From Sphingosinicella flava (lineage in GTDB: Bacteria > Pseudomonadota > Alphaproteobacteria > Sphingomonadales > Sphingomonadaceae), in NCBI RefSeq assembly GCF_016025255.1, contig NZ_CP065592.1, positions 1,407,122-1,471,121 on the forward strand: a DNA stretch of 64,000 nt, in the 5' to 3' direction. Below are positions 50,267 through 57,352 of this stretch, in pieces. The position numbers and the translations under genes were made by a program. Numbering within the stretch: the first letter of the stretch is position 1; the number at the start of each line of letters is the position of its first letter. The notes beneath the pieces are model-generated. The model worked only from the letters and a program-made list of their open reading frames with translations. It had not been told where the DNA came from and made no database searches.

Positions 50267-51784
50267 TTACGCCCGCTCCAGCGCCTTCTTCGCGATCTTT
50301 TCCCGCCACACCAGCGGGGCGAGATGGTGGACGCTCTGCCCCTCGCTATCCACCGCGACCGTCACCGGCATGTCCGCGACCTCGAATTCGTAGATCGCCT
50401 CCATGCCCAAATCCTCGAAGCCGACGACCTTCGATCCCTTGATCGCGCGGGCGACGAGATAGGCGGCGCCGCCGACGGCCATCAGGTAGGCGGACTTGTG
50501 GTCGCGGATGGCGTCGATGGCCATGGGGCCGCGCTCGGCCTTGCCGACCATGGCGAGCAGGCCCTGTTCCAGCATCATGCGCGTGAACTTGTCCATGCGG
50601 GTCGCGGTGGTGGGGCCGGCCGGGCCGACCACTTCCTCGCCGACCGGGTCGACCGGCCCGACATAATAAATGACGCGGCCCTTGAATTCGACCGGCAGCT
50701 CCTCGCCGCGGTCGAGCATGTCCTTGATGCGCTTGTGCGCGGCGTCGCGGCCGGTGAGCATCTTGCCGCTGAGGAGCAGGCGGTCGCCATGCTTCCAGCT
50801 CTGCACCACCTCCGGCGTCAGTGCGTCGAGATTGACGCGCTTGGCTTCCTTGGACGGCGTCCAGTTGACGTCGGGCCAGTCCTCCAGCTTCGGCGTTTCG
50901 AGATAGGCCGGGCCGGAACCATCCAGCACGAAATGCGCATGACGGGTCGCCGCGCAGTTCGGGATCATCGCGATCGGCTTCGAAGCGGCGTGCGTCGGCC
51001 AGTCGAGGATCTTCACGTCGAGGATCGTCGCGAGGCCGCCCAGCCCCTGCGCGCCGATGCCGAGCGCATTCACCTTGTCGAACAATTCGATCCGCAATTC
51101 CTCAAGTCTGTTCTGGGGCCCGCGCGCCTTCAACTGCGCCATGTCGATCGCGCCCATCAGGCTTTCCTTGGCGAGCAGCATCGCTTTCTCCGCCGTGCCG
51201 CCAATGCCGATGCCGAGCATTCCGGGCGGGCACCAGCCCGCGCCCATCTGCGGCACCATTTCCAGCACCCAGTCGACGATGGAGTCGGACGGGTTCAGCA
51301 TCTTGAACTTGGACTTGTTTTCAGAGCCGCCGCCCTTCGCCGCGACGGTAACGTCCACCCTGTTCCCCGGCACCATCTCCACGTGCAGGACGGACGGCGT
51401 ATTGTCCTTCGTATTCACCCGCCCGAACGCGGGGTCGGCGAGGATCGAGGCGCGGAGCGGGTTTTCCGGGTTGCGATAGGCGCGGCGCACGCCCTCATCC
51501 ACCACCTGTTGCAGGCTGAGGGCGCTGTCGAGCCGGCAATCCTGCCCCCATTTCACGAAGACGGTGACGATGCCGGTATCCTGGCAGATCGGCCGGTGCC
51601 CTTCCGCGCACATGCGGCTGTTGGTCAGGATCTGCGCGATGGCGTCCTTCGCGGCGGGCGATTCCTCCGCCTCATAAGCCGCGCCCAGCGCCCGGATATA
51701 ATCCATCGGGTGATAATAAGAAATGTACTGAAGCGCATCGGCAACGCTCTCGATGAGGTCCGCTTCCCAGATGATGGTGGTCAA
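50267..51784 (-). CDS. Fumarate hydratase, class I (iron-sulfur)
   Basis: A 505-aa enzyme interconverting fumarate and malate in the TCA cycle. Cluster-ligand cysteines are visible in RPICQDTGIVTVFV, GAGWCPPGML and IPNCAATRHAHF. The C-terminal fumarase domain contains GKMLTGRDAAHKRIKDML and VGPVDPVGEEVVGPAGPTTA. A TTG at 51784 (LTTIIWEADLIESVADALQY) is taken as start because family members begin with this segment; the next in-frame ATG, at about 51706, would remove conserved sequence. Confidence 0.94.
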   Translation of the reverse strand: MTTIIWEADLIESVADALQYISYYHPMDYIRALGAAYEAEESPAAKDAIAQILTNSRMCAEGHRPICQDTGIVTVFVKWGQDCRLDSALSLQQVVDEGVRRAYRNPENPLRASILADPAFGRVNTKDNTPSVLHVEMVPGNRVDVTVAAKGGGSENKSKFKMLNPSDSIVDWVLEMVPQMGAGWCPPGMLGIGIGGTAEKAMLLAKESLMGAIDMAQLKARGPQNRLEELRIELFDKVNALGIGAQGLGGLATILDVKILDWPTHAASKPIAMIPNCAATRHAHFVLDGSGPAYLETPKLEDWPDVNWTPSKEAKRVNLDALTPEVVQSWKHGDRLLLSGKMLTGRDAAHKRIKDMLDRGEELPVEFKGRVIYYVGPVDPVGEEVVGPAGPTTATRMDKFTRMMLEQGLLAMVGKAERGPMAIDAIRDHKSAYLMAVGGAAYLVARAIKGSKVVGFEDLGMEAIYEFEVADMPVTVAVDSEGQSVHHLAPLVWREKIAKKALERA

Positions 51785-51973
51785 GGTGACAAATCCTGCT
51801 GCTGGCAATCGCCGCGCTTCTAGCGCCCGACGAGCGGAAGCGGGAGAGTATTATTGCACGGGTTCGATCCAGGCGGCGATAGTGAAACGTAACGACGCGC
51901 CGCCGGGCCGTTCCGGCAAGCGAAGGGCGCATGCGCATTGTGCGCCGCGCCGATCCGTGGGAGGCAGGGGATC

Positions 51974-52672
51974 ATGTCCATCATCCGCATCGACCGCCGC
52001 TTCCGGGGACCGCCTGACAGCGGCAATGGCGGCTATGTCGCGGGCCGCCTCGCCGCCGCGCTCGGCGGCAGCGGCGGCGTCGTCACCCTGCGCAGCCCGC
52101 CGCCGCTCGATACCGATCTGCGCATCGACATAGCGGGCGACGATGCCGCTTTGCTGCACGAGTCCGTTCCGGTGGCCGTCGCCACCCGCATGGCCGTCCA
52201 TGTCGACGTCCCGCCGCCGCCGGGCCTGGCCGAAGCCGAAGCGGCGGAAGCGGGCTTTACCGGTTTTGACCGGCATATCTTTCCCGGCTGCTTCGTCTGC
52301 GGCCCGGACCGGGCTTGCGGCGATGGGCTGCGGCTCTTTGCGGGCCGCATACGGGACGGGGGTGAGCGGGTGGCGGCCGCCTGGACGCCCGCCGCGGACC
52401 TTGGCGACGGCGCGGGGCGCGTCGCCATTCCCTTCCTGTGGGCGGCGCTCGATTGCCCGGGTTATTTCGCGGTAGAGGCACTGGCGGGCCGCGCCGTGCT
52501 CGGCCGGATCGGCGCGGTCGTCCGGGATGCGCCGGAGACCGGCGAACCCTTGATCGTCACCGGCTGGGCCATCGCCCATGACGGGCGCAAGCATCGCGCG
52601 GGCACCGCCATCCACCGGGCGGATGGACGCCTGGCCGCAGCGGCCGTCGCGACGTGGATCTCGATTTCTTAG
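51974..52672 (+). CDS. Hotdog-fold thioesterase-like protein
   Basis: A 232-aa protein with two halves that resemble tandem hotdog domains. The first opens SIIRIDRRFRGPPDSGNGGY, and GxGNGGYVAG recalls the substrate helix of thioesterase superfamily members. A CFVCGPDRACGDGLRLF segment (about 99-115) suggests a metal or disulfide site. The second half has FLWAALDCPGYFAVEALAGR. No catalytic residues can be assigned with confidence. It stands alone, divergent from fumarase. Confidence 0.65.
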   Translation: MSIIRIDRRFRGPPDSGNGGYVAGRLAAALGGSGGVVTLRSPPPLDTDLRIDIAGDDAALLHESVPVAVATRMAVHVDVPPPPGLAEAEAAEAGFTGFDRHIFPGCFVCGPDRACGDGLRLFAGRIRDGGERVAAAWTPAADLGDGAGRVAIPFLWAALDCPGYFAVEALAGRAVLGRIGAVVRDAPETGEPLIVTGWAIAHDGRKHRAGTAIHRADGRLAAAAVATWISIS

Positions 52673-52712
52673 GATGAGGCAGGAAGGGCGCGGTGTGCGC
52701 CCTTCCCATCGA

Positions 52713-53093
52713 TCATTGCTTTTTCTTGCCGCGCGCCTTGGCGCCGTCGCTCGATTTCCTGGCCGAAGCGGCCTTGGCGGATTTTCCGGACCGCCCGGCC
52801 GTCTCGCCGTCGCGGCTCCAGCGGAACAGGGGAACGGCCGCCGCGGCGACCGCGCCGAGCACCGCGCCGCCGACCGCGAGCGCGGCGACTGGACGTTCGC
52901 GCGCCTTGTCCGCGACGCGGGTCGCGCCATCCGACATTTGCTGCGACATTTGCGCGAAGGACCGGCGCCACGAGCCGCCCTCTTCCTGGCCCATCTGGCC
53001 TCCCTCCTGGTCCATGCGGCCCTCCTGCTGGCTCATGTGAGACTCCTCGTTGCTGGTGGCGTGCTTCATCGCCTTATTGGGGATACGGGACAT
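52713..53093 (-). CDS. Small membrane-anchored stress-type protein under an EcfG-like promoter
   Basis: A 126-aa protein. The N-terminal half is polar and Gln/Met-rich (MDQEGGQMGQEEGGSWRRSF), followed by one hydrophobic helix (PVAALAVGGAVLGAVAAAAV, about 75-94) and a very basic Lys/Ala tail with KKK. This resembles YqjD/ElaB-type membrane anchors of ribosomes, but the match is only in layout. GGAG precedes the ATG at 53093. A perfect GGAAC-N17-CGTT promoter lies 33 bp further upstream, linking it to the general stress response. Confidence 0.7.
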   Translation of the reverse strand: MSRIPNKAMKHATSNEESHMSQQEGRMDQEGGQMGQEEGGSWRRSFAQMSQQMSDGATRVADKARERPVAALAVGGAVLGAVAAAAVPLFRWSRDGETAGRSGKSAKAASARKSSDGAKARGKKKQ

Positions 53094-53125
53094 TGTTTTC
53101 ACTCCAGATACTGCTTGCCTGAGCA

Positions 53126-53151
53126 AACGAGTCCGCTGCCGCGCGGGTTCC
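53126..53151 (-). promoter_or_regulatory. EcfG-type general-stress promoter
   Basis: On the minus strand, GGAAC (53151-53147) is followed 17 bases later by CGTT (53129-53126), an exact match to the alphaproteobacterial EcfG (sigma-EcfG) consensus, and it points at the small membrane protein gene whose ATG is at 53093. The pattern is short, but its position and direction both fit. Confidence 0.65.
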
Positions 53152-53338
53152 GCGAAGGATGAGAAGCGGGCCGCGAGCCGTCTCTCGAACCCGTTCCCGG
53201 AAGGGCCGCGCCGCGCCCTGGTTCGGGGCGTGGCGGACGATTTCGTCCCGTTCCCGAAAGAAGCCGCGCAAATCCGCCAATGCGACGAAATGATATGGTT
53301 AAAACCGATTTATTTCTTGCGTCTCAATCCGGATCAGG

Positions 53339-53384
53339 CACTATAGGTTGTGGCGTCGCCATAGGGGGCACGCTAGACATTGTG
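53339..53384 (+). promoter_or_regulatory. Pair of NrdR-like boxes upstream of nrdA
   Basis: CACTATAGGTTGTG (53339-53352) and CGCTAGACATTGTG (53371-53384) match the NrdR consensus CACTATATATTGTG at 12/14 and 11/14 positions. Their starts are 32 bp apart, the three-turn spacing typical of NrdR repression sites. They lie about 160-200 bp before the nrdA start. The 448-bp intergenic region (53094-53541) holds nothing else recognisable except a 12-bp CTTGGATCCAAG palindrome at 53492. Confidence 0.65.
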
Positions 53385-53541
53385 AAAGGGGCAGCGCGCC
53401 ATCATATTGGCGCGAAAGGCCGCTTCGTGCCCTGTGGATATCGGGGACAAGCGGAAATAGCGCCCCCGGCCCCCTCCAAAAGGCGCTAAGGCTTGGATCC
53501 AAGTCCGAGTCCATAACGGAACGAAACAAGGGGATGAAACG

Positions 53542-55440
53542 ATGGACCTTCTAGGCAGCAGCGAAGTGGAGTCGGGCGACGTGGCCGTGACCGTTGAGGC
53601 GCCGAAAAAGGAGAAGGCCAAGGTCGATTCCAAATCGGTCGCCGCGCGCGCCTTCGATGTCGTGACCGACGAGAGCCGCGACGCGCTCCTCACCGAATTC
53701 GGCAAGGACACGCTCCGCGACCGCTATCTCCTTCCCGGTGAAAATTATCAGGATCTCTTCGCGCGCGTCGCTTGCGCCTATGCCGACGATCAGGATCACG
53801 CCCAGCGGCTTTACGACTATATCTCGAAATTGTGGTTCATGCCCGCGACGCCGGTCCTTTCGAACGGCGGCACCGGGCGCGGCCTGCCTATTTCCTGCTA
53901 TCTGAACAGCGTCGACGACAGCCTGCAGGCGATCACCGAAATCTGGAACGAGAATGTCTGGCTCGCCAGCAGAGGCGGCGGCATCGGCACTTATTGGGGC
54001 AATGTCCGCGGCATCGGCGAGCCGGTCGGCCTCAACGGCAAGACCAGCGGCATCATCCCCTTCGTCCGGGTGATGGACAGCCTGACGCTGGCGATCAGCC
54101 AGGGGTCGCTGCGCCGCGGTTCGGCCGCCGTCTATCTCGACATCAGCCATCCGGAGATCGAGGAGTTCCTTGAGATCCGCAAACCCTCCGGCGACTTCAA
54201 CCGCAAGGCCTTGAACCTCCACCATGGCGTGCTCGTCACCGACGCCTTCATGGAAGCGGTGCGCGACGGCGCGGAGTGGGAGTTGAAGAGCCCGAAGGAC
54301 GGATCGGTGCGTGGGCGTGTCGACGCCCGGGCGCTCTTCCAGAAGCTCGTCGAAACCCGCCTCGCGACCGGCGAGCCCTATATCGTCTTCGCCGACCATG
54401 TGAACAAGGCGATGCCGAAGCATCATCGCGACTTGGGCCTCAAGGTCTCGACATCGAACCTCTGCTCGGAAATCACGCTGCCGACGGGCCGCGACCATCT
54501 TGGCCAGGACCGCACGGCGGTGTGCTGCCTCTCTTCGCTCAATCTCGAAACCTGGGACGAGTGGAACGGCGACAAGATGTTCATCGAGGACGTCATGCGC
54601 TTCCTCGACAATGTGCTGCAGGATTATATCGACCGCGCGCCGGACGAGATGGCGCGTGCCAAATACAGCGCCAGCCGCGAACGCTCGGTGGGCCTCGGCG
54701 TGATGGGTTTCCATTCCTTCCTCCAGGCGCGCGGCCTGCCGTTCGAAGGCGCGATGGCGAAATCGTGGAACATGCGCATCTTCAAGCATATCGCGGCCCA
54801 GGCCCAGGAAGCCTCGATGATGCTCGCCAAGGAGCGCGGCCCCTGCCCCGACGCCGCCGACATGGGCGTGATGGAGCGCTTTTCCTGCAAGATGGCGATC
54901 GCGCCGACCGCGTCGATCAGCATCATCTGCGGCGGCACCTCCGCCTGCATCGAGCCGATCCCGGGCAACGTCTACACCCACAAGACGCTGTCGGGCAGCT
55001 TCTCGATCCGCAACCCGCACCTGGAGAAATTGCTGATCGAGAAAGCGAAGAATTCGGACGCCGTGTGGAATTCGATCCTCGAGCAGGGCGGCAGCGTCCA
55101 GCATCTCGACTTCCTCACCCAGGAGGAAAAGGACACGTTCAAGACCAGCTTCGAGATCGACCAGCGCTGGCTGATCGAGCTCGCCGCCGACCGCACGCCC
55201 TATATCGACCAGGCCCAGTCGCTGAACCTGTTCATCCCGGCCGATGTCGACAAATGGGATCTCTTGATGCTCCACTTCCGCGCCTGGGAACTCGGCATCA
55301 AGTCGCTTTACTATCTCCGTTCCAAGTCGGTGCAGCGCGCCGGCTTCGCGGGCGGCGTCGAGGCGGACAACACGCCGGAGCTGAAGGAAATCCAGCTCGC
55401 GGCGACCACCGATTATGACGAGTGCCTGGCGTGTCAGTGA
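53542..55440 (+). CDS. nrdA: Ribonucleoside-diphosphate reductase, alpha subunit (class I)
   Basis: A 632-aa catalytic subunit that reduces ribonucleoside diphosphates. The allosteric and catalytic core is visible: PATPVLSNGGTGRGLPISCY (first active-site Cys), SNLCSEITLP (radical-relay Cys), and a C-terminal YDECLACQ with the redox-shuttle Cys pair. It lacks the N-terminal ATP-cone of E. coli NrdA, so canonical dATP feedback is not expected here. nrdB lies about 1.9 kb downstream. NrdR-like boxes lie upstream. Confidence 0.96.
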   Translation: MDLLGSSEVESGDVAVTVEAPKKEKAKVDSKSVAARAFDVVTDESRDALLTEFGKDTLRDRYLLPGENYQDLFARVACAYADDQDHAQRLYDYISKLWFMPATPVLSNGGTGRGLPISCYLNSVDDSLQAITEIWNENVWLASRGGGIGTYWGNVRGIGEPVGLNGKTSGIIPFVRVMDSLTLAISQGSLRRGSAAVYLDISHPEIEEFLEIRKPSGDFNRKALNLHHGVLVTDAFMEAVRDGAEWELKSPKDGSVRGRVDARALFQKLVETRLATGEPYIVFADHVNKAMPKHHRDLGLKVSTSNLCSEITLPTGRDHLGQDRTAVCCLSSLNLETWDEWNGDKMFIEDVMRFLDNVLQDYIDRAPDEMARAKYSASRERSVGLGVMGFHSFLQARGLPFEGAMAKSWNMRIFKHIAAQAQEASMMLAKERGPCPDAADMGVMERFSCKMAIAPTASISIICGGTSACIEPIPGNVYTHKTLSGSFSIRNPHLEKLLIEKAKNSDAVWNSILEQGGSVQHLDFLTQEEKDTFKTSFEIDQRWLIELAADRTPYIDQAQSLNLFIPADVDKWDLLMLHFRAWELGIKSLYYLRSKSVQRAGFAGGVEADNTPELKEIQLAATTDYDECLACQ

Positions 55441-55562
55441 TGAAATCCCCTCTCCCCTTGCGGGAGAGGGCTAGGGAGAGGGGTCGCGCAGCGACAAAAC
55501 CTCCTCAGTGGCATCAAGCCGTTGAAAGCCCCCTCTCTCCAACCTCTCTCCCGCGAGGGGAG
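55441..55562. repeat. GC-rich palindromic repeats after nrdA
   Basis: Two inverted pairs: CCCTCTCC...GGAGAGGG and CTCTCTCC...GGAGAGAG. Similar sequences recur at 57121-57340. They are of the common extragenic palindrome type in GC-rich genomes and may terminate nrdA transcription. Confidence 0.65.
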
Positions 55563-55580
55563 AGAGGCTAAAGGATGATT

Positions 55581-55691
55581 GGTTCCCCGAGCGGGGGGAA
55601 CCTGCCCGTGTCCGGCCTCCTTGCGGGACACGGGCGCCTACGGGGAAGCGGCGCCTAGCGGCCTGGACACGGGACCGCGCGCCGCTTCCCC
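55581..55691. other. Cluster of three tandem hairpins with alternative pairing
   Basis: GGTTCCCC/GGGGAACC (55581-55602), GCCCGTGTCC/GGACACGGGC (55604-55635) and GGGGAAGCGGCGC/GCGCCGCTTCCCC (55642-55691) are perfect stems of 8, 10 and 13 bp within 111 bases. GGACACGGG occurs again at 55664-55672, so the second stem could form with either copy. No open frame runs through the structure. It could be a structured RNA or a mobile palindrome; no known riboswitch core is recognised. Confidence 0.5.
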
Positions 55692-55788
55692 GGATAGGAA
55701 TGAAGGACGAGAGATGAGGACGAAAACCGCCAATGCCGCTTCCGACATCCGCGCCGCGCGGGCGGATGCGGCTATGGGCGGCGCGGCG

Positions 55789-56040
55789 TCAGTCGCCCCC
55801 CTCCTCCTCGAAGATATTCACCGCGACGTCGGCATTGGCGGACAGGCGCACCGTGTCGCCCTCGACGGCTGCGACGAGGCCGGTCGCGATGAAATGATGG
55901 TGCCCCTCGTGGGAACCCTGCCCGGCGCTGTCCTTGGTGAGCTTGATGCGATCGCCCTCAACCTTGTCGACGGTGCCGACCGTCACTCCGTCCGCGCCGA
56001 CCACTTGCGCATGTTCCCTGATCTGGCTGACATCGACCAT
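55789..56040 (-). CDS. DUF2171 protein
   Basis: An 83-aa protein starting VDVSQIREHAQVVGADGVTV, then GTVDKVEGDRIKLTKD and a HEGHHHF cluster; the DUF2171 family (PRC-barrel-like) has exactly this layout. CAGGAGA nine bases upstream fixes the ATG at 56040; longer upstream frames run into repeat sequence. Function is unknown; homologues often occur with stress genes. It is convergent with nrdA. Confidence 0.85.
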   Translation of the reverse strand: MVDVSQIREHAQVVGADGVTVGTVDKVEGDRIKLTKDSAGQGSHEGHHHFIATGLVAAVEGDTVRLSANADVAVNIFEEEGGD

Positions 56041-56115
56041 GAAGATTCTCCTGCTGGTTGCGAGAGGGGGAACGCGCCGAACGCGGAAGGGTGCCAAGCC
56101 ATTCTCGCTTCTCTG

Positions 56116-56206
56116 CGTCATGCCGGACTTGATCCGGCATCCATGAACACGGACCTTTCCGGAAAAGACGGTGTTCATAGACTCCGGATCAAGTCCGGAG
56201 TGACGG
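56116..56206. repeat. Long imperfect palindrome (repeat variant)
   Basis: The arms CGTCATGCCGGACTTGATCC (56116) and GGATCAAGTCCGGAGTGACG (ending 56205) are largely complementary, with an inner TGAACAC/GTGTTCA pair. It is a variant of the palindromic repeat family and lies between the divergent DUF2171 and membrane-protein genes. Confidence 0.75.
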
Positions 56207-56227
56207 AAAAGGGAAGGCTGGAAGGCC

Positions 56228-56494
56228 ATGTGGACGCATGTCATCATCGTGGACCTGCTCGCCCTGATCCTGTTCGTCCTCGGCTTTCATCTGGCGTTCC
56301 GGCAGCGGCTGGTGCGCGGCGCCTGGGCGAAGTGGCGCGGCACCCCGCCGCCCCGGCCGCGCGCGAAGGGCGCGGACGCGGACCCCGCCCATTACGCCCT
56401 CATCATCTCGGGCGTGATGGTGATGGCGTTCGGCGCGATCCTCTTCTTCTTCACGACCGTCTACGGCCTCTTGACCGGCACGCAGGGGCCGTAA
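56228..56494 (+). CDS. Small two-helix membrane protein
   Basis: An 88-aa protein with two membrane helices: VIIVDLLALILFVLGFHLAF (about 5-24) and YALIISGVMVMAFGAILFFF (about 56-75), joined by a basic, Pro-rich loop. I do not recognise a named family. The next gene, a lipoprotein, overlaps at its stop (GTAA), suggesting a two-gene unit. Confidence 0.7.
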   Translation: MWTHVIIVDLLALILFVLGFHLAFRQRLVRGAWAKWRGTPPPRPRAKGADADPAHYALIISGVMVMAFGAILFFFTTVYGLLTGTQGP

Positions 56495-56784
56495 GGGCCG
56501 CCGCGACCGCAGCCTTTGCGGGCCTCGCCCTTTCCGCCTGCGCCGCGCGCCAGACAAGCGAGGCGGTCGCCGCCGACGCGCCGGGCTTCCTCCTTGGCCT
56601 CTGGCACGGCTTCATCTTCCCGGTCGCCTGGATCGTCTCGCTCTTCTTCCAGGACGTCGCGGTCTATGCGGTGCCGAACAATGGCGGCTGGTACGATTTC
56701 GGCTATTTCCTCGGCATCGTCGTCTTCGGCGTCGGCGCGCGGAAGAGCAAGGTCGTGTATAAGACGCGGAGGGTGAGGGGATGA
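56491..56784 (+). CDS. Small lipoprotein-like membrane protein without a standard start codon
   Basis: About 97 codons from GTA at 56491: RAAATAAFAGLALSACAARQ is a lipoprotein signal, then GFLLGLWHGFIFPVAWIVSL (a membrane segment) and VPNNGGWYDFGYFLGIVVFG, typical of a conserved family in sphingomonads. No ATG, GTG or TTG is in frame near the signal. A G-to-A change converting GTGA to GTAA would explain both the odd start and the TAA stop of the preceding gene. Expression is uncertain. Its stop overlaps the DUF559 gene (ATGA). Confidence 0.6.
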   Translation, partial: VRAAATAAFAGLALSACAARQTSEAVAADAPGFLLGLWHGFIFPVAWIVSLFFQDVAVYAVPNNGGWYDFGYFLGIVVFGVGARKSKVVYKTRRVRG

Positions 56785-57347
56785 TGGCGCTTCGTCTTTC
56801 GCCCCATCTGCCTACCGAAACTGTGGCGCGCGCCCGTGGGCTTCGCCGCGACGCGACCGATGCAGAGCGGGCGCTTTGGAGTGGGCTACGTCACGCATTT
56901 TCGCACGTGCGCTTTCGCCGCCAGGTGCCGGTTGGGCCCTATTTCGCCGACTTTGCCTCGCACGGCGCGAAGCTCATCGTCGAGGTGGATGGCGGCCAGC
57001 ATGCTGAAGCGGCGGGCTATGATACCGCTCGCACTGCTTTCCTGATGGCGGAAGGTTATTCCGTCCTTCGCTTCTGGAATAATGAAGTCCTGGTAAATTT
57101 GCCGGGAGTCCTCGAAACAATCGCCAATCACCTCCCTTCTCCCCCTGTGGGAGAAGGTGGCCCGCAGGGCCGGATGAGGGGTGCGCGACAAAGTCGCGCG
57201 CGGACCTCCGGTCCGCACCCCCACCCCGTCCCTCCCCACAAGGGGGAGGGAGGAAATATTACCTCTTCGTCCCCATATTCACCCTCACCCTCCCGCGCTG
57301 TGCGCGGGCCCCTCCCTCTCCCGCAGGGAGAGGGGTTCAAGGAGTAA
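56781..57347 (+). CDS. DUF559 (Vsr-like endonuclease fold) protein with repeat-derived tail
   Basis: A 188-aa frame. Residues 15-115 are DUF559: LRRDATDAERALWSGLRHAF, FRRQVPVGPYFADFASHGAK, LIVEVDGGQHAEAAGYDTAR and YSVLRFWNNEVLVNLPGVLE, with the Vsr-like D-x-E-V-D-G-x-H core. The last 75 residues (LPSPPVGEGGPQGRMRG onward) are translated palindromic repeats, probably acquired when repeats inserted at the 3' end. DUF559 proteins are small standalone nuclease-like proteins of unknown role. Confidence 0.8.
   Translation: MMALRLSPHLPTETVARARGLRRDATDAERALWSGLRHAFSHVRFRRQVPVGPYFADFASHGAKLIVEVDGGQHAEAAGYDTARTAFLMAEGYSVLRFWNNEVLVNLPGVLETIANHLPSPPVGEGGPQGRMRGARQSRARTSGPHPHPVPPHKGEGGNITSSSPYSPSPSRAVRGPLPLPQGEGFKE
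57121..57340. repeat. Tandem cluster of palindromic repeats
   Basis: Several GC-rich inverted repeats in 220 bp, for example CCTTCTCCCCC...GGGAGAAGG, CCTCCCC...GGGGGAGG and CCTCTCCCG...CGGGAGAGG arms. They overlap the 3' end of the DUF559 gene and end ten bases before the nrdB start, so they may shape nrdB expression. Confidence 0.7.
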
Positions 57348-57352
57348 CGCCC

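Noticed and set aside
55581-55691. Cobalamin riboswitch between nrdA and nrdB
   Set aside because: The class I reductase does not use cobalamin, and I could not find the B12 box or the conserved core on either strand.
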